From Desulfobacterales bacterium HSG17 (GTDB lineage: Bacteria; Desulfobacterota; Desulfobacteria; Desulfobacterales; Desulfococcaceae): DNA of 5,824 nucleotides. The notes beneath the pieces are model-generated. The model made no database searches and had not been told where the DNA came from. It was given only the letters and a program-made list of their open reading frames with translations. This document shows, one piece after another, positions 1-5,824 of this stretch. Numbering within the stretch: the stretch's first letter is position 1; each line of letters begins with the position of its first letter. The translations under genes were made by a program, and so were the position numbers. Where the stretch lies: the NCBI GenBank assembly GCA_030377945.1, contig JAUCGD010000213.1, forward strand, positions 1 through 5,824, in the 5' to 3' direction.

Positions 1-291
1 ATAAAAAATGCAATGGATGCAATGGAAGAAACCAGTGAAAAAACACTTTCAATTAAAACTATGCACATCAAAAGTAATATTATAATTGAAATTTCAGATA
101 CTGGCAGCGGTATTTCCCATGATGAACTGGATAAAATTTTTTTACCGGATTTTACAACAAAACCAGTCGGGAAAGGTACTGGGCTCGGTCTTGCCAGTGT
201 GAAGTCAATGGTTGAAGGATACCAGGGCAAAGTAGAGGTTACATCAAAATTAGAGAGAGGAACAACCTTTATAATTGAGCTGCCTGTATAG
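1..291 (+). CDS. Histidine kinase, C-terminal HATPase fragment (5' end outside window)
   Basis: This is the last 96 residues of a sensor histidine kinase. The reading frame is open from base 1, so the start lies upstream. The visible part is the ATP-binding (HATPase_c) lobe. It begins inside the N box (NAMDAMEE, visible residues 3-10), followed by the G1 box DTGSGI (33-38), the F box IFLPDFTTK (46-54) and the G2 box GKGTGLGL (57-64). It ends in the usual strand 'GTTFIIELPV'. All ATP-binding landmarks that should be present are present, so it is probably an active kinase. The F box carries Asp where the genes at 2103 and 3396 have Phe (PDFTTK versus PFFTTK). Its sensor and phospho-acceptor regions cannot be seen. 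It ends 75 bases before the next gene and may or may not share its transcript. Confidence 0.93.
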   Translation: MKNAMDAMEETSEKTLSIKTMHIKSNIIIEISDTGSGISHDELDKIFLPDFTTKPVGKGTGLGLASVKSMVEGYQGKVEVTSKLERGTTFIIELPV

Positions 292-366
292 TGGCTGTGT
301 GGAAATTAAAGAGCGGAAAAAAAATATTATTAATTTAACAGGTTTTTGGATTTTGGAGAGCAGTAA

Positions 367-1254
367 ATGAAAGATGAGAAAAAAAAATTTCTTAAGAAAC
401 TGCAAAACATTAAGGATATTCCATCTTTGCCTCTTATTGTCATGAAAGTAAATAAGATGCTCGATGATTACAATACAACTAATGATTCTCTATCTAAGGT
501 CATTGAAAAAGACCAGGCAATTGTTTTTAAAATGCTGCTTTTAGTAAATTCAGCTTTTTTCGGCTTAAGAGAAAAAGTTTCATCGGTAAAAGAGGCTTCA
601 GTTATTCTGGGTTTTGACGCCATTAGAAATATCATTATTTCCCTGTCAGTCTTTAAAACTTTAAACAGACTGTCCCAAAAAAAATCCAATGAGCTGTTCA
701 ATGTTGATGATTTCTGGAAACACTCAATCGCTGTTGCTGTGTTAAGCAAACAGCTCTCTGAAAAACTTGGTATTGCTGACCCTGAGAAATGTTTTGTTAA
801 CGGACTTTTACATGATACAGGCAAACTGATACTGGCATATTATATGAAAGATGATTTTAAAGCTCTTATGTTAAAAGCAAGGGAAGCAAACTTGATGTTT
901 ATGGCTGTTGAAAAAAAAATACTTCCAGTAAACCATTGTGAAATCGGATATATCATTGCAAAAAAATGGGGTTTGCCAGACGTGATTTCTAATACAATTT
1001 ATCACCATCACAGAATCAGGACAGGATGTCCTGCCTGGGATGAAAGCATCATCGTCAATAGTGCAGATGGATATGCAAACAGTTTTATTCAAGATTCTTT
1101 GAACAGAACAACAAGTTCGGGTAGAATTATACATGAATATTTTGACCCCAACTCAAAAAAACAGATGAAACTGGTTTTGGAATCTTCCCAGGAGTGGTTT
1201 GTTGATGCTCAAAAATTAATTAACGATGCAAATTCATTTTTTTTTAATATGTGA
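367..1254 (+). CDS. HDOD domain-containing signalling protein
   Basis: A 295-residue cytoplasmic protein that is essentially one HDOD domain (about residues 10-220) plus a C-terminal helical tail. Recognisable HDOD signatures are the opening 'IPSLPLIVMKV' (18-28), 'LLLVNSAFFG' (57-66), 'VSSVKEASVILGFDAIRNII' (71-90), 'FWKHSIAVAVLSK' (116-128) and 'GLLHDTGKL' (146-154). HDOD proteins are HD-superfamily relatives that mostly act as signalling adaptors in bacterial two-component and motility networks; a catalytic activity is not established for most of them. This copy keeps the HD dyad (H149, D150) and other HD-like positions: H119, H190, H213-215 and D233. There is no receiver domain, transmembrane segment or signal peptide. 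The start is supported by GGAGAG at 355-360, six bases before the ATG. The REC-PAS gene follows 14 bases downstream, and in other proteins such receivers are often fused to HD-type domains, so the two may work as a pair (inference). A run of nine T at 1237-1245 encodes the FFF near the C-terminus. Confidence 0.9.
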   Translation: MKDEKKKFLKKLQNIKDIPSLPLIVMKVNKMLDDYNTTNDSLSKVIEKDQAIVFKMLLLVNSAFFGLREKVSSVKEASVILGFDAIRNIIISLSVFKTLNRLSQKKSNELFNVDDFWKHSIAVAVLSKQLSEKLGIADPEKCFVNGLLHDTGKLILAYYMKDDFKALMLKAREANLMFMAVEKKILPVNHCEIGYIIAKKWGLPDVISNTIYHHHRIRTGCPAWDESIIVNSADGYANSFIQDSLNRTTSSGRIIHEYFDPNSKKQMKLVLESSQEWFVDAQKLINDANSFFFNM

Positions 1255-1268
1255 CAGGATAAAAAAAT

Positions 1269-2093
1269 ATGGCAGAAAAAACACATACAGTATTATGCGT
1301 TGATAGCGAAAAACCGATTCTTTCATCGTTAAAGAGACTTTTTAGAAAAGAATCTTTTAATCTTCTAACAGCTTCGAGTTGTCAGAAAGGGCTGGATATT
1401 TTAAAAAAGAGTGATGTCCATCTTATTATTTCAGATCAGCGCATGCCTGAAATGAGCGGAATAAAGTTTTTATCAAAGGTAAAAGAGAAATATACAGATA
1501 CTATTCGAATAGTATTAACAGGATACACTGAAGTAGATACCATTAGAGATGCAATAAACGATGGACATATTTATAAATTTATTCTTAAACCGTGGAATGA
1601 TGATAATATTAAGAATGAAATCAAAAAATCCCTTGAACAGTATGATCTTATCCAGGCTAATCGCTCTTTAAACAAAATTATTACTCAAAAGAACTTAGAG
1701 CTTGGAGAGATCAATAAAAACCTTGAAAAGAAAATAAGCATTAGAACCAGAGAGCTTGAATTAAGAAATCAGGCTCTTGAACTCTCCCGGGCGCTGTTTG
1801 AAGGATTGCCTGCACCTGTGATCGGATTAAATATTGACAAAACAATTGTTCTTATAAATCAACATGCCCAGAAACTTGCAATTGGAAATCAAAAATTAAT
1901 TGTGGGAAAGTCAATTCTTGAATATTTTTCCAGCGATATTGAAAAAATAATAGAGCCTGTATTTAAATCTGAAAAAAATAATATTAGAATTACTCAAAAA
2001 ATTAATAAGCTTAACTATATGGTTGAATTTTGTACCATGCCAGGCAGATTTTTCGGCAAAGGGGTTATCCTCTATTTTAACGCTATTAACTAA
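1269..2093 (+). CDS. Response regulator: RpfG-type receiver, coiled coil, PAS-like domain
   Basis: A 274-residue soluble response regulator. Residues 6-125 are a receiver domain with phospho-acceptor D56 (in LIISDQRMPEMSG), conserved T84 (VLTGYT) and K107 (ILKPW). The stretch 'GYTEVDTIRDAINDG...YKFILKPW' is the style of receivers found on RpfG/HD-GYP-type regulators. The acidic pocket reads CVDSEK, so the second of the two usual acidic residues is Ser13. Residues about 125-175 are charged and helical, probably a coiled-coil linker ('NLEKKISIRTRELELRNQ'). Residues about 175-272 look like a PAS fold ('FEGLPAPVIGLNIDKTIVLINQHAQKL' through 'KGVILYFNAIN'), although PAS identity is inferred from pattern only. 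No catalytic or DNA-binding output follows; the protein stops where the PAS domain would end. AGGA at 1256-1259 precedes the ATG by nine bases. It sits 14 bases after the HDOD gene and 9 bases before a REC-kinase gene, so co-translation with both is likely. Confidence 0.88.
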   Translation: MAEKTHTVLCVDSEKPILSSLKRLFRKESFNLLTASSCQKGLDILKKSDVHLIISDQRMPEMSGIKFLSKVKEKYTDTIRIVLTGYTEVDTIRDAINDGHIYKFILKPWNDDNIKNEIKKSLEQYDLIQANRSLNKIITQKNLELGEINKNLEKKISIRTRELELRNQALELSRALFEGLPAPVIGLNIDKTIVLINQHAQKLAIGNQKLIVGKSILEYFSSDIEKIIEPVFKSEKNNIRITQKINKLNYMVEFCTMPGRFFGKGVILYFNAIN

Positions 2094-2102
2094 AGGGAAT
2101 CT

Positions 2103-3371
2103 ATGAAAATACTTGTTGCGGAAGATGATTATGTTTCAAGGCTTCTGGTAAAAAAAGCAGTTGAGAAAATTGGTCATGAAGTGCTGGAGGCTGAAGATGG
2201 AAAAAATGCTTTGGATCTGTTTTTGGAACATAAGCCTGATATGATTATTTCTGACTGGATGATGCCGGAAATGGACGGCATTGAGCTTTGTCAAAAAATC
2301 AGGAACTCTGATAAAAAAACATACTCATATATAATATTATTAACTGCAAAAGATAAAATGACAGATCTTGTGGAGGTGTTTGAAGCAGGTGCAGATGACT
2401 ATATTATCAAACCCTTTAAACCCGATGAGTTGCGCTCTCGCATAAATAATGGCGAAAGAATTATAAAGCTTGAGGGTGAACATCATGATCTCCAGGCAAA
2501 ATTGTTTATCCAGAATAAAAAACTTGACAAAACACTTGAGCGTTTAAAGACGACCCAGTCCCAGATATTACAGGCTGAAAAGATGTCATCAATCGGCCAG
2601 CTTGCAGCAGGGGTTGCCCATGAAATCAATAATCCCATTGGATTTATCAGCAGCAACCTGGATGCGCTCAACGATTATATGACTGATTTTAATACTCTGT
2701 TGCAGCATTTTCAGAAGCTTGAAAAAACATTAAAAGAATCCAACCAGGAAAATCTCTCCGGCGAGATTAAAAAACAGATGCAGACCATATCAGATTATGA
2801 AGAGGAAATTGAAGTTGATTATCTTAAGGATGATATCCCTGAGTTATTAAAAGATTGCAAGGATGGAACTGCCAGGGTCGGAAAAATTGTTGGAGATTTA
2901 AAAAGTTTTGCCCATCCCGGTAATGATGAACAAATGCTCATTGATATCAATAAGGGGTTGGAGTCCACACTAAACGTTGTGAATAACGAAATTAAATACA
3001 AAGCCACTGTAACTAAAGATTTTGGAGACATCCCTCTGGTGGAGGGGTATCCTCAAAAACTCAATCAGGTATTTATGAATATTCTGGTAAATGCTGCCCA
3101 GGCCATCAAAGGGAAGGGTGAAATAAAAATTGTAACAAAACAAAAAGGTAACTATGTGGCTGTCAGCATTTCAGATAATGGGTGTGGTATTGAAAAAGAT
3201 CATCTGTTAAAAATTTTTGATCCATTTTTTACCACCAAGGCTATAGGCAAGGGAACAGGACTTGGAATGAACATCGCCTATAATATTATTGAAGAGCATA
3301 AAGGAAAAATTGATATTAAAAGCCAGGTGGGCAAAGGAACTGTTTTTACAATAGTATTGCCTGGAAAATAA
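2103..3371 (+). CDS. Soluble receiver-first histidine kinase (REC-HisKA-HATPase), copy A
   Basis: A 422-residue cytoplasmic hybrid kinase with an N-terminal receiver (residues 1-120: acidic pair D8/D9, phospho-acceptor D51 in IISDWMMPEMDG, T81, K103 in IIKPF), a coiled-coil linker (about 120-160), a phospho-acceptor domain with H173 in AHEINNPIG, and an ATPase domain. ATPase motifs are the N box (N326, N330), G1 box DNGCGI (358-363), F box IFDPFFTTK (371-379) and G2 box GKGTGLGM (382-389). About 90 residues separate H173 from the 'GDLKSFAHPG' helix, longer than in a minimal DHp hairpin, so the dimerisation helices are extended or carry an insertion. There is no transmembrane segment, so input must come through phosphorylation of D51 or a partner protein. 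All catalytic residues are intact. The ribosome site AGGGA (2094-2098) directly follows the upstream stop codon, which suggests translational coupling. Its kinase half is duplicated in the next gene. Confidence 0.95.
   Translation: MKILVAEDDYVSRLLVKKAVEKIGHEVLEAEDGKNALDLFLEHKPDMIISDWMMPEMDGIELCQKIRNSDKKTYSYIILLTAKDKMTDLVEVFEAGADDYIIKPFKPDELRSRINNGERIIKLEGEHHDLQAKLFIQNKKLDKTLERLKTTQSQILQAEKMSSIGQLAAGVAHEINNPIGFISSNLDALNDYMTDFNTLLQHFQKLEKTLKESNQENLSGEIKKQMQTISDYEEEIEVDYLKDDIPELLKDCKDGTARVGKIVGDLKSFAHPGNDEQMLIDINKGLESTLNVVNNEIKYKATVTKDFGDIPLVEGYPQKLNQVFMNILVNAAQAIKGKGEIKIVTKQKGNYVAVSISDNGCGIEKDHLLKIFDPFFTTKAIGKGTGLGMNIAYNIIEEHKGKIDIKSQVGKGTVFTIVLPGK
2577..3368 (+). repeat. Tandem duplicated kinase module, copy A
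   Basis: This segment encodes the HisKA-HATPase half of the kinase at 2103-3371 (residues 159-422). It aligns gaplessly, 792 bases to 792 bases, with 3834-4625, an offset of 1257. Protein identity is about 66 % by hand count. Some stretches are still identical at the DNA level, for example 2943-2962 versus 4200-4219. The upstream receiver-coding part does not align in the same way. Confidence 0.85.
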
Positions 3372-3395
3372 ATTTATACAAAGGATTTAATAATA

Positions 3396-4631
3396 ATGTC
3401 AAAACCAAAAATTTTAATAGTCGAAGATGACAGTATCGTTGCAATGGATATTGAAACCCGCTTGAAAAAATTTGGATATGATGTATGCGGAAAAGTAGGT
3501 TTTGCTGAAAAAGCAATTGAAAAGGCAGAAGAGCTCAACCCGGATCTGGTACTCATGGATATTGTGCTTAAGGGTGAAATGGATGGAATTAAAGCTGCCC
3601 AGATTATTCAAATTCGTTTTAGCATACCAATTGTTTTTGTGACTGCCCACGCCGATGAGCAGAGATTTGAAAGAGCTAAAATAACAAATCCTTTTGGATA
3701 TGTACTCAAGCCCTTTAAAGACAGAGATCTTAAAATTACAATTGAAATGGCATTATATAAATCCAATGTGGACGCTGAAATCAGAAAGGCTGAAAAGGAA
3801 AAAATAAAACTTCAATCTCAGCTTTTCAATTCCTATAGAATGGAATCCGTTGGCAGGCTTGCAGCCGGGATTGCCCATGAGATCAACAACCCCATTGGAT
3901 ATATCGGCTCCAACCTTGAAACCCTCAGTGATTACATGGGCAATATTGAAGAGTTGCTGCAGCATTACCAGGAACTTGGCCAATCCATTAAAAAAATCAA
4001 ACCCACAAATTTGTCTGAAAAAATTAATAATCAGATTCAAACCATTTTTGATTATGAAAAAAATATTGACATTGATTATATCAGAAAAGATATCCCTCAA
4101 TTGCTCAAAGATTGTAGTGAGGGAACATGGACTGCCGGAAAAATTGTTAATGATTTAAAAAGTTTTGCTCTTCCAGGGCAAGACAGACTAATGCCCGTTG
4201 ATATCAATAAGGGGTTGGAATCCACTTTAAACGTTGTTTATAGTGAACTCAAAGATAAAGTCTCGGTGATAAGAGATTTTAGAGAAATTTCCCTGGTTGA
4301 TGGATATCCGCAAAAATTGAACCAGGTGTTTATGAATTTTGTGCTGAATGCAGCCCAGGCCATCAAGGCAAAAGGTGAAATAAAAATTCAAACCAAGCAA
4401 GAGGGTAAAAATGTAGTAATCACCATTTCAGACAATGGGTGCGGCATTGAAAAAGAACATCTTCCAAAAATATTTGACCCTTTTTTTACCACTCAGGAAG
4501 TGGGAAAGGGTACAGGACTCGGGATGAACATATCCTACAATATTATCAAAGAACATAAAGGAGTTATCAATGTTAAAAGCAAGGTGGGAAAGGGAACAAC
4601 CTTTGACATTACATTGCCGGGGAAAGAATAA
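3396..4631 (+). CDS. Soluble receiver-first histidine kinase (REC-HisKA-HATPase), copy B
   Basis: A 411-residue cytoplasmic kinase. The N-terminal receiver (about 4-120) has acidic residues E10/D11/D12, phospho-acceptor D55 (LVLMDIVLKGEMDG), T83 (FVTAHAD) and K105 (VLKPF). Its 'MDI.LKGEMDGI' and 'PFGYVLKPF' style differs clearly from the receiver of the preceding kinase. A short charged linker (121-147) leads to the phospho-acceptor H161 in AHEINNPIG, then the ATPase motifs: N box (N314, N318), G1 DNGCGI (346-351), F box IFDPFFTTQ (359-367) and G2 GKGTGLGM (370-377). From residue 147 onward it aligns without gaps to residues 159-422 of copy A (174 of 264 identical by hand count). No membrane segment is present. 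AAGGA at 3381-3385 serves the ATG ten bases downstream, 24 bases after the previous stop. Its last 62 bases overlap the start of the next gene. All catalytic residues are present, so it is likely an active kinase relaying from or to its receiver. Confidence 0.95.
   Translation: MSKPKILIVEDDSIVAMDIETRLKKFGYDVCGKVGFAEKAIEKAEELNPDLVLMDIVLKGEMDGIKAAQIIQIRFSIPIVFVTAHADEQRFERAKITNPFGYVLKPFKDRDLKITIEMALYKSNVDAEIRKAEKEKIKLQSQLFNSYRMESVGRLAAGIAHEINNPIGYIGSNLETLSDYMGNIEELLQHYQELGQSIKKIKPTNLSEKINNQIQTIFDYEKNIDIDYIRKDIPQLLKDCSEGTWTAGKIVNDLKSFALPGQDRLMPVDINKGLESTLNVVYSELKDKVSVIRDFREISLVDGYPQKLNQVFMNFVLNAAQAIKAKGEIKIQTKQEGKNVVITISDNGCGIEKEHLPKIFDPFFTTQEVGKGTGLGMNISYNIIKEHKGVINVKSKVGKGTTFDITLPGKE
3834..4625 (+). 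repeat. Tandem duplicated kinase module, copy B
   Basis: Partner of the copy at 2577-3368, encoding residues 147-410 of the kinase at 3396-4631. Identity is highest around the N box, G1, F and G2 boxes and in 'DINKGLESTLNVV'. It is lowest in the helical stretch just after the phospho-acceptor motif (kinase B residues about 180-205), which may reflect a change in dimer or partner specificity (inference). Confidence 0.85.
4557..4572 (+). promoter_or_regulatory. Internal ribosome binding site and start of the exported-protein gene
   Basis: AAAGGAG at 4557-4563 lies six bases before the ATG at 4570 and is an almost ideal Shine-Dalgarno arrangement. It sits inside the kinase B coding region, where the same bases are read across the codons for His-Lys-Gly-Val. 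It decides the start of the next gene, because no other standard start with a better site precedes the hydrophobic signal sequence. The first alternative is TTG at 4648, which would remove the positively charged n-region. Confidence 0.6.
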
Positions 4632-5532
4632 GTTATTTTTATTTTTTTTGGTCTGCATTGTTTTTGCATTCTTATCGGTATTCAGTATAGTTTGTGCCGG
4701 TGAAATAATGGAAAATAAACAGACCCATGCAGTCACAAAAGAAAAAATAATCTGGCCGTATGTTTGTTACTTTCCTCTTTACATATGTGAGAATAAAGAA
4801 TTAGTTAAGGGGTATGCTTATCATATTCTTAAATTAATTTGGAAGCAGATGCCGGAATATGAACATGAAATAATGCTTTCACCGATTAAAAGGATATTTG
4901 AGGATGCAAAATCAGGAAAAAAACAACTGTTTTATGGCACATATAAAACCCCTGAAAGAGAAAAATTTCTTCATTTTTCTTTACCCTGCAGAATTTCTCC
5001 CCCGACTTATATTGTTATCCGGAAAAATGAATTTAAAAAATTTGGAAAAGAAAGCCAGGTCTCTTTAAAATATCTGTTAGAAAATACAGATTTTAGATTT
5101 TTAATATTTAACTCCATCAGTTTTGGAGCAGGTATTGATGAACTTCTTGCCCAGCACAGGAACAATCCAAATGTAATCGTTGAATATAATACAACCAATA
5201 TGGGGTTAAAGTCTTTAAAGTTATTGCTAAATAAAAGAGTTGATTATCTTCTTTCATTGGATGGAATGCCGTACGATGCCCATAGCCATGGAGTGTCACA
5301 TCAACTAACCTATCTAAAAATAAAAGAGCAGTCAAAATACGAAGTTGGATACATCACTGCCCCAAAGACCGATTGGGGTGAACAAATGATTAAACTGGTG
5401 AATGATGTTCTGAGAAAAGAGATTCCTTTGGAATCGTTTTTTCAAATATTCAAGCCGCTTGTAGGCAAGGAAATGATACCTGAACTTAAAAGACAATTTA
5501 ATCAAAAAATTCTTGAACCGTCACAAAACTAA
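4570..5532 (+). CDS. Exported periplasmic solute-binding-like protein (SBP_bac_3 / TIGR02285-like)
   Basis: A 320-residue protein with an N-terminal export signal: a long, positively charged n-region (1-21), a hydrophobic core (22-41) and a plausible signal peptidase I site after VCA (41-43). The mature part resembles small periplasmic amino-acid-type solute-binding proteins, particularly the uncharacterised proteobacterial family I recall as TIGR02285. Features supporting this are 'KIIWPYVCYFPLYI' (59-72), 'KGYAYHILKLIWKQMPEYEHE' (80-100), the hallmark 'KTPEREKFLHFSLP' (126-139), 'PPTYIVIRKNE' (144-154) and a closing region typical of these folds ('LVNDVLRKEIPLESFFQIF'). Substrate is not predictable. 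No ABC permease or ATPase gene is nearby; instead the gene lies among kinases and just upstream of a membrane sensor, so a sensing role is more likely than transport (inference). The 62-base overlap with the preceding kinase gene is long. If the true start is a non-standard codon nearer 4627-4648, the overlap would vanish and the signal peptide would be more conventional. Confidence 0.85.
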   Translation: MLKARWEREQPLTLHCRGKNKLFLFFLVCIVFAFLSVFSIVCAGEIMENKQTHAVTKEKIIWPYVCYFPLYICENKELVKGYAYHILKLIWKQMPEYEHEIMLSPIKRIFEDAKSGKKQLFYGTYKTPEREKFLHFSLPCRISPPTYIVIRKNEFKKFGKESQVSLKYLLENTDFRFLIFNSISFGAGIDELLAQHRNNPNVIVEYNTTNMGLKSLKLLLNKRVDYLLSLDGMPYDAHSHGVSHQLTYLKIKEQSKYEVGYITAPKTDWGEQMIKLVNDVLRKEIPLESFFQIFKPLVGKEMIPELKRQFNQKILEPSQN

Positions 5533-5540
5533 GGGAAAAA

Positions 5541-5567
5541 ATGCAGTATATCAAAATTAAATTTTAA
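5541..5567 (+). CDS. Possible eight-codon leader peptide (MQYIKIKF)
   Basis: In the 50-base gap between the exported protein and the membrane sensor, AAGGGA (5531-5536) is well placed before an ATG at 5541. That ATG opens an eight-codon frame ending in TAA. The site is stronger than the weak one before the next gene's ATG at 5583, only 15 bases after this mini-frame ends, so it could load ribosomes for re-initiation downstream. It is short enough to be chance in AT-rich DNA; no function is claimed. Confidence 0.2.
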   Translation: MQYIKIKF

Positions 5568-5582
5568 TAGTGAGATAGTAAA

Positions 5583-5824
5583 ATGAGAAAACCACAAAAG
5601 ACAAGCCGATTCCAAGGGAACAGTATCCAAAAAAAAATTTCCTTTGTCCTGATAGGGATTGTTACCCTGATATTGCTGTTTTTTTCTTTTCTGGCTCTTT
5701 TCTATAATATTCAGTCCCTTGAGGATGAATTAAAGGAACAGTTAACAGATGTTTTAGCTCTGTCCGCATTCACCCTTCCCAGCGCACTCTGGCAGTTTAA
5801 TGATGAATATGTAAATGATTTTAC
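5583..5824 (+). CDS. Membrane-anchored sensor protein, probably histidine kinase (3' end outside window)
   Basis: The first 80 residues of a gene that runs off the right edge. A basic cytoplasmic start (MRKPQKTSRF..., about 1-18) is followed by a single strongly hydrophobic segment (about 19-41). Next comes a periplasmic stretch with a charged helix (45-55) and 'LSAFTLPSALWQFNDEYVNDF' (60-80). The latter 'L..ALW.F.DEYV' pattern is typical of the extracytoplasmic sensing regions of membrane histidine kinases and diguanylate cyclases, so a sensor is likely, but the catalytic part is not visible. The ribosome site is weak (GAG at 5572-5574, 8 bases before ATG). It starts 50 bases after the exported-protein gene and is the natural candidate for its signalling partner. 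The ATG is chosen because the basic n-region and membrane segment follow it immediately. Confidence 0.8.
   Translation, partial: MRKPQKTSRFQGNSIQKKISFVLIGIVTLILLFFSFLALFYNIQSLEDELKEQLTDVLALSAFTLPSALWQFNDEYVNDF

Noticed and set aside
302..330. Possible sigma-70 promoter before the HDOD gene (TATTAT at 325-330)
   Set aside because: The -10-like hexamer is common in AT-rich DNA and no acceptable -35 element sits about 17 bases upstream; a sigma-54 GG-N10-GC pattern is also absent.
1237..1245. Run of nine T near the end of the HDOD gene as a programmed slippage site
   Set aside because: The zero-frame gene ends normally seven codons later and slippage would change only a few C-terminal residues; no stimulatory structure or alternative domain is seen.
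3850..4158. 102-codon plus-strand frame inside kinase B
   Set aside because: It lies wholly within a gene with every kinase motif intact, has no recognisable domain, and is best explained as an out-of-frame shadow.
4642..4649. T8 run in the signal peptide as evidence of a frameshift in the exported-protein gene
   Set aside because: The frame is open through the whole protein and no other frame offers an upstream ATG that would join it; an indel is not needed to explain the gene.
3753..4736. Long reverse-strand frames (about 100-118 codons) across kinases and the HDOD gene
   Set aside because: They are antisense to well-supported genes, have no recognisable motifs or ribosome sites, and arise easily opposite AT-rich coding DNA.
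5533..5582. Terminator between the exported-protein and sensor genes
   Set aside because: No GC-rich inverted repeat followed by a T run is visible in this gap or in the other gaps.

Overview
The window is an AT-rich, fully co-oriented (+ strand) bacterial signal-transduction cluster. It holds seven genes, the first and last cut by the window edges. The low GC content (mid-30s percent by eye), the density of soluble REC-histidine kinases with the motif HEINNPIGxIxSNL and an elongated dimerisation region, and the neighbouring HDOD and RpfG-type REC proteins together suggest a Desulfobacterota (former Deltaproteobacteria, Desulfobacterales-like) genome. That assignment is inference from protein style, not a database match.

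Layout: (1) 1-291, the C-terminal ATPase end of a histidine kinase that begins outside the window. (2) 367-1254, an HDOD-domain protein. (3) 1269-2093, a response regulator made of an RpfG-type receiver, a coiled coil and a PAS-like domain, with no recognised effector. (4) 2103-3371 and (5) 3396-4631, two soluble receiver-first histidine kinases. Their kinase halves are gapless tandem duplicates (about 66 % identical over 264 residues by hand count), but their receiver domains belong to different subtypes. (6) 4570-5532, an exported periplasmic solute-binding-like protein whose start lies inside the 3' end of gene 5. (7) 5583 to beyond the right edge, the membrane-anchored N-terminus of what looks like another sensor protein.

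Genes 2-6 are spaced by 24 bases or less, or overlap, which suggests one transcription unit. Gaps of 75 and 50 bases separate genes 1/2 and 6/7. I found no convincing terminator or promoter in any gap. A plausible working picture, which is inference, is as follows. The periplasmic protein (gene 6) reports a ligand to the membrane sensor (gene 7), and phosphate then passes through the two soluble REC-kinases and the stand-alone REC-PAS protein, with the HDOD protein as a regulatory partner. No DNA-binding, GGDEF, EAL or HD-GYP output domain is visible here, so the final output must be elsewhere or be mediated by protein-protein contact.

There are no RNA genes, CRISPR arrays, insertion sequences or attachment sites that I can support. 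No intergenic stretch exceeds 300 bases.
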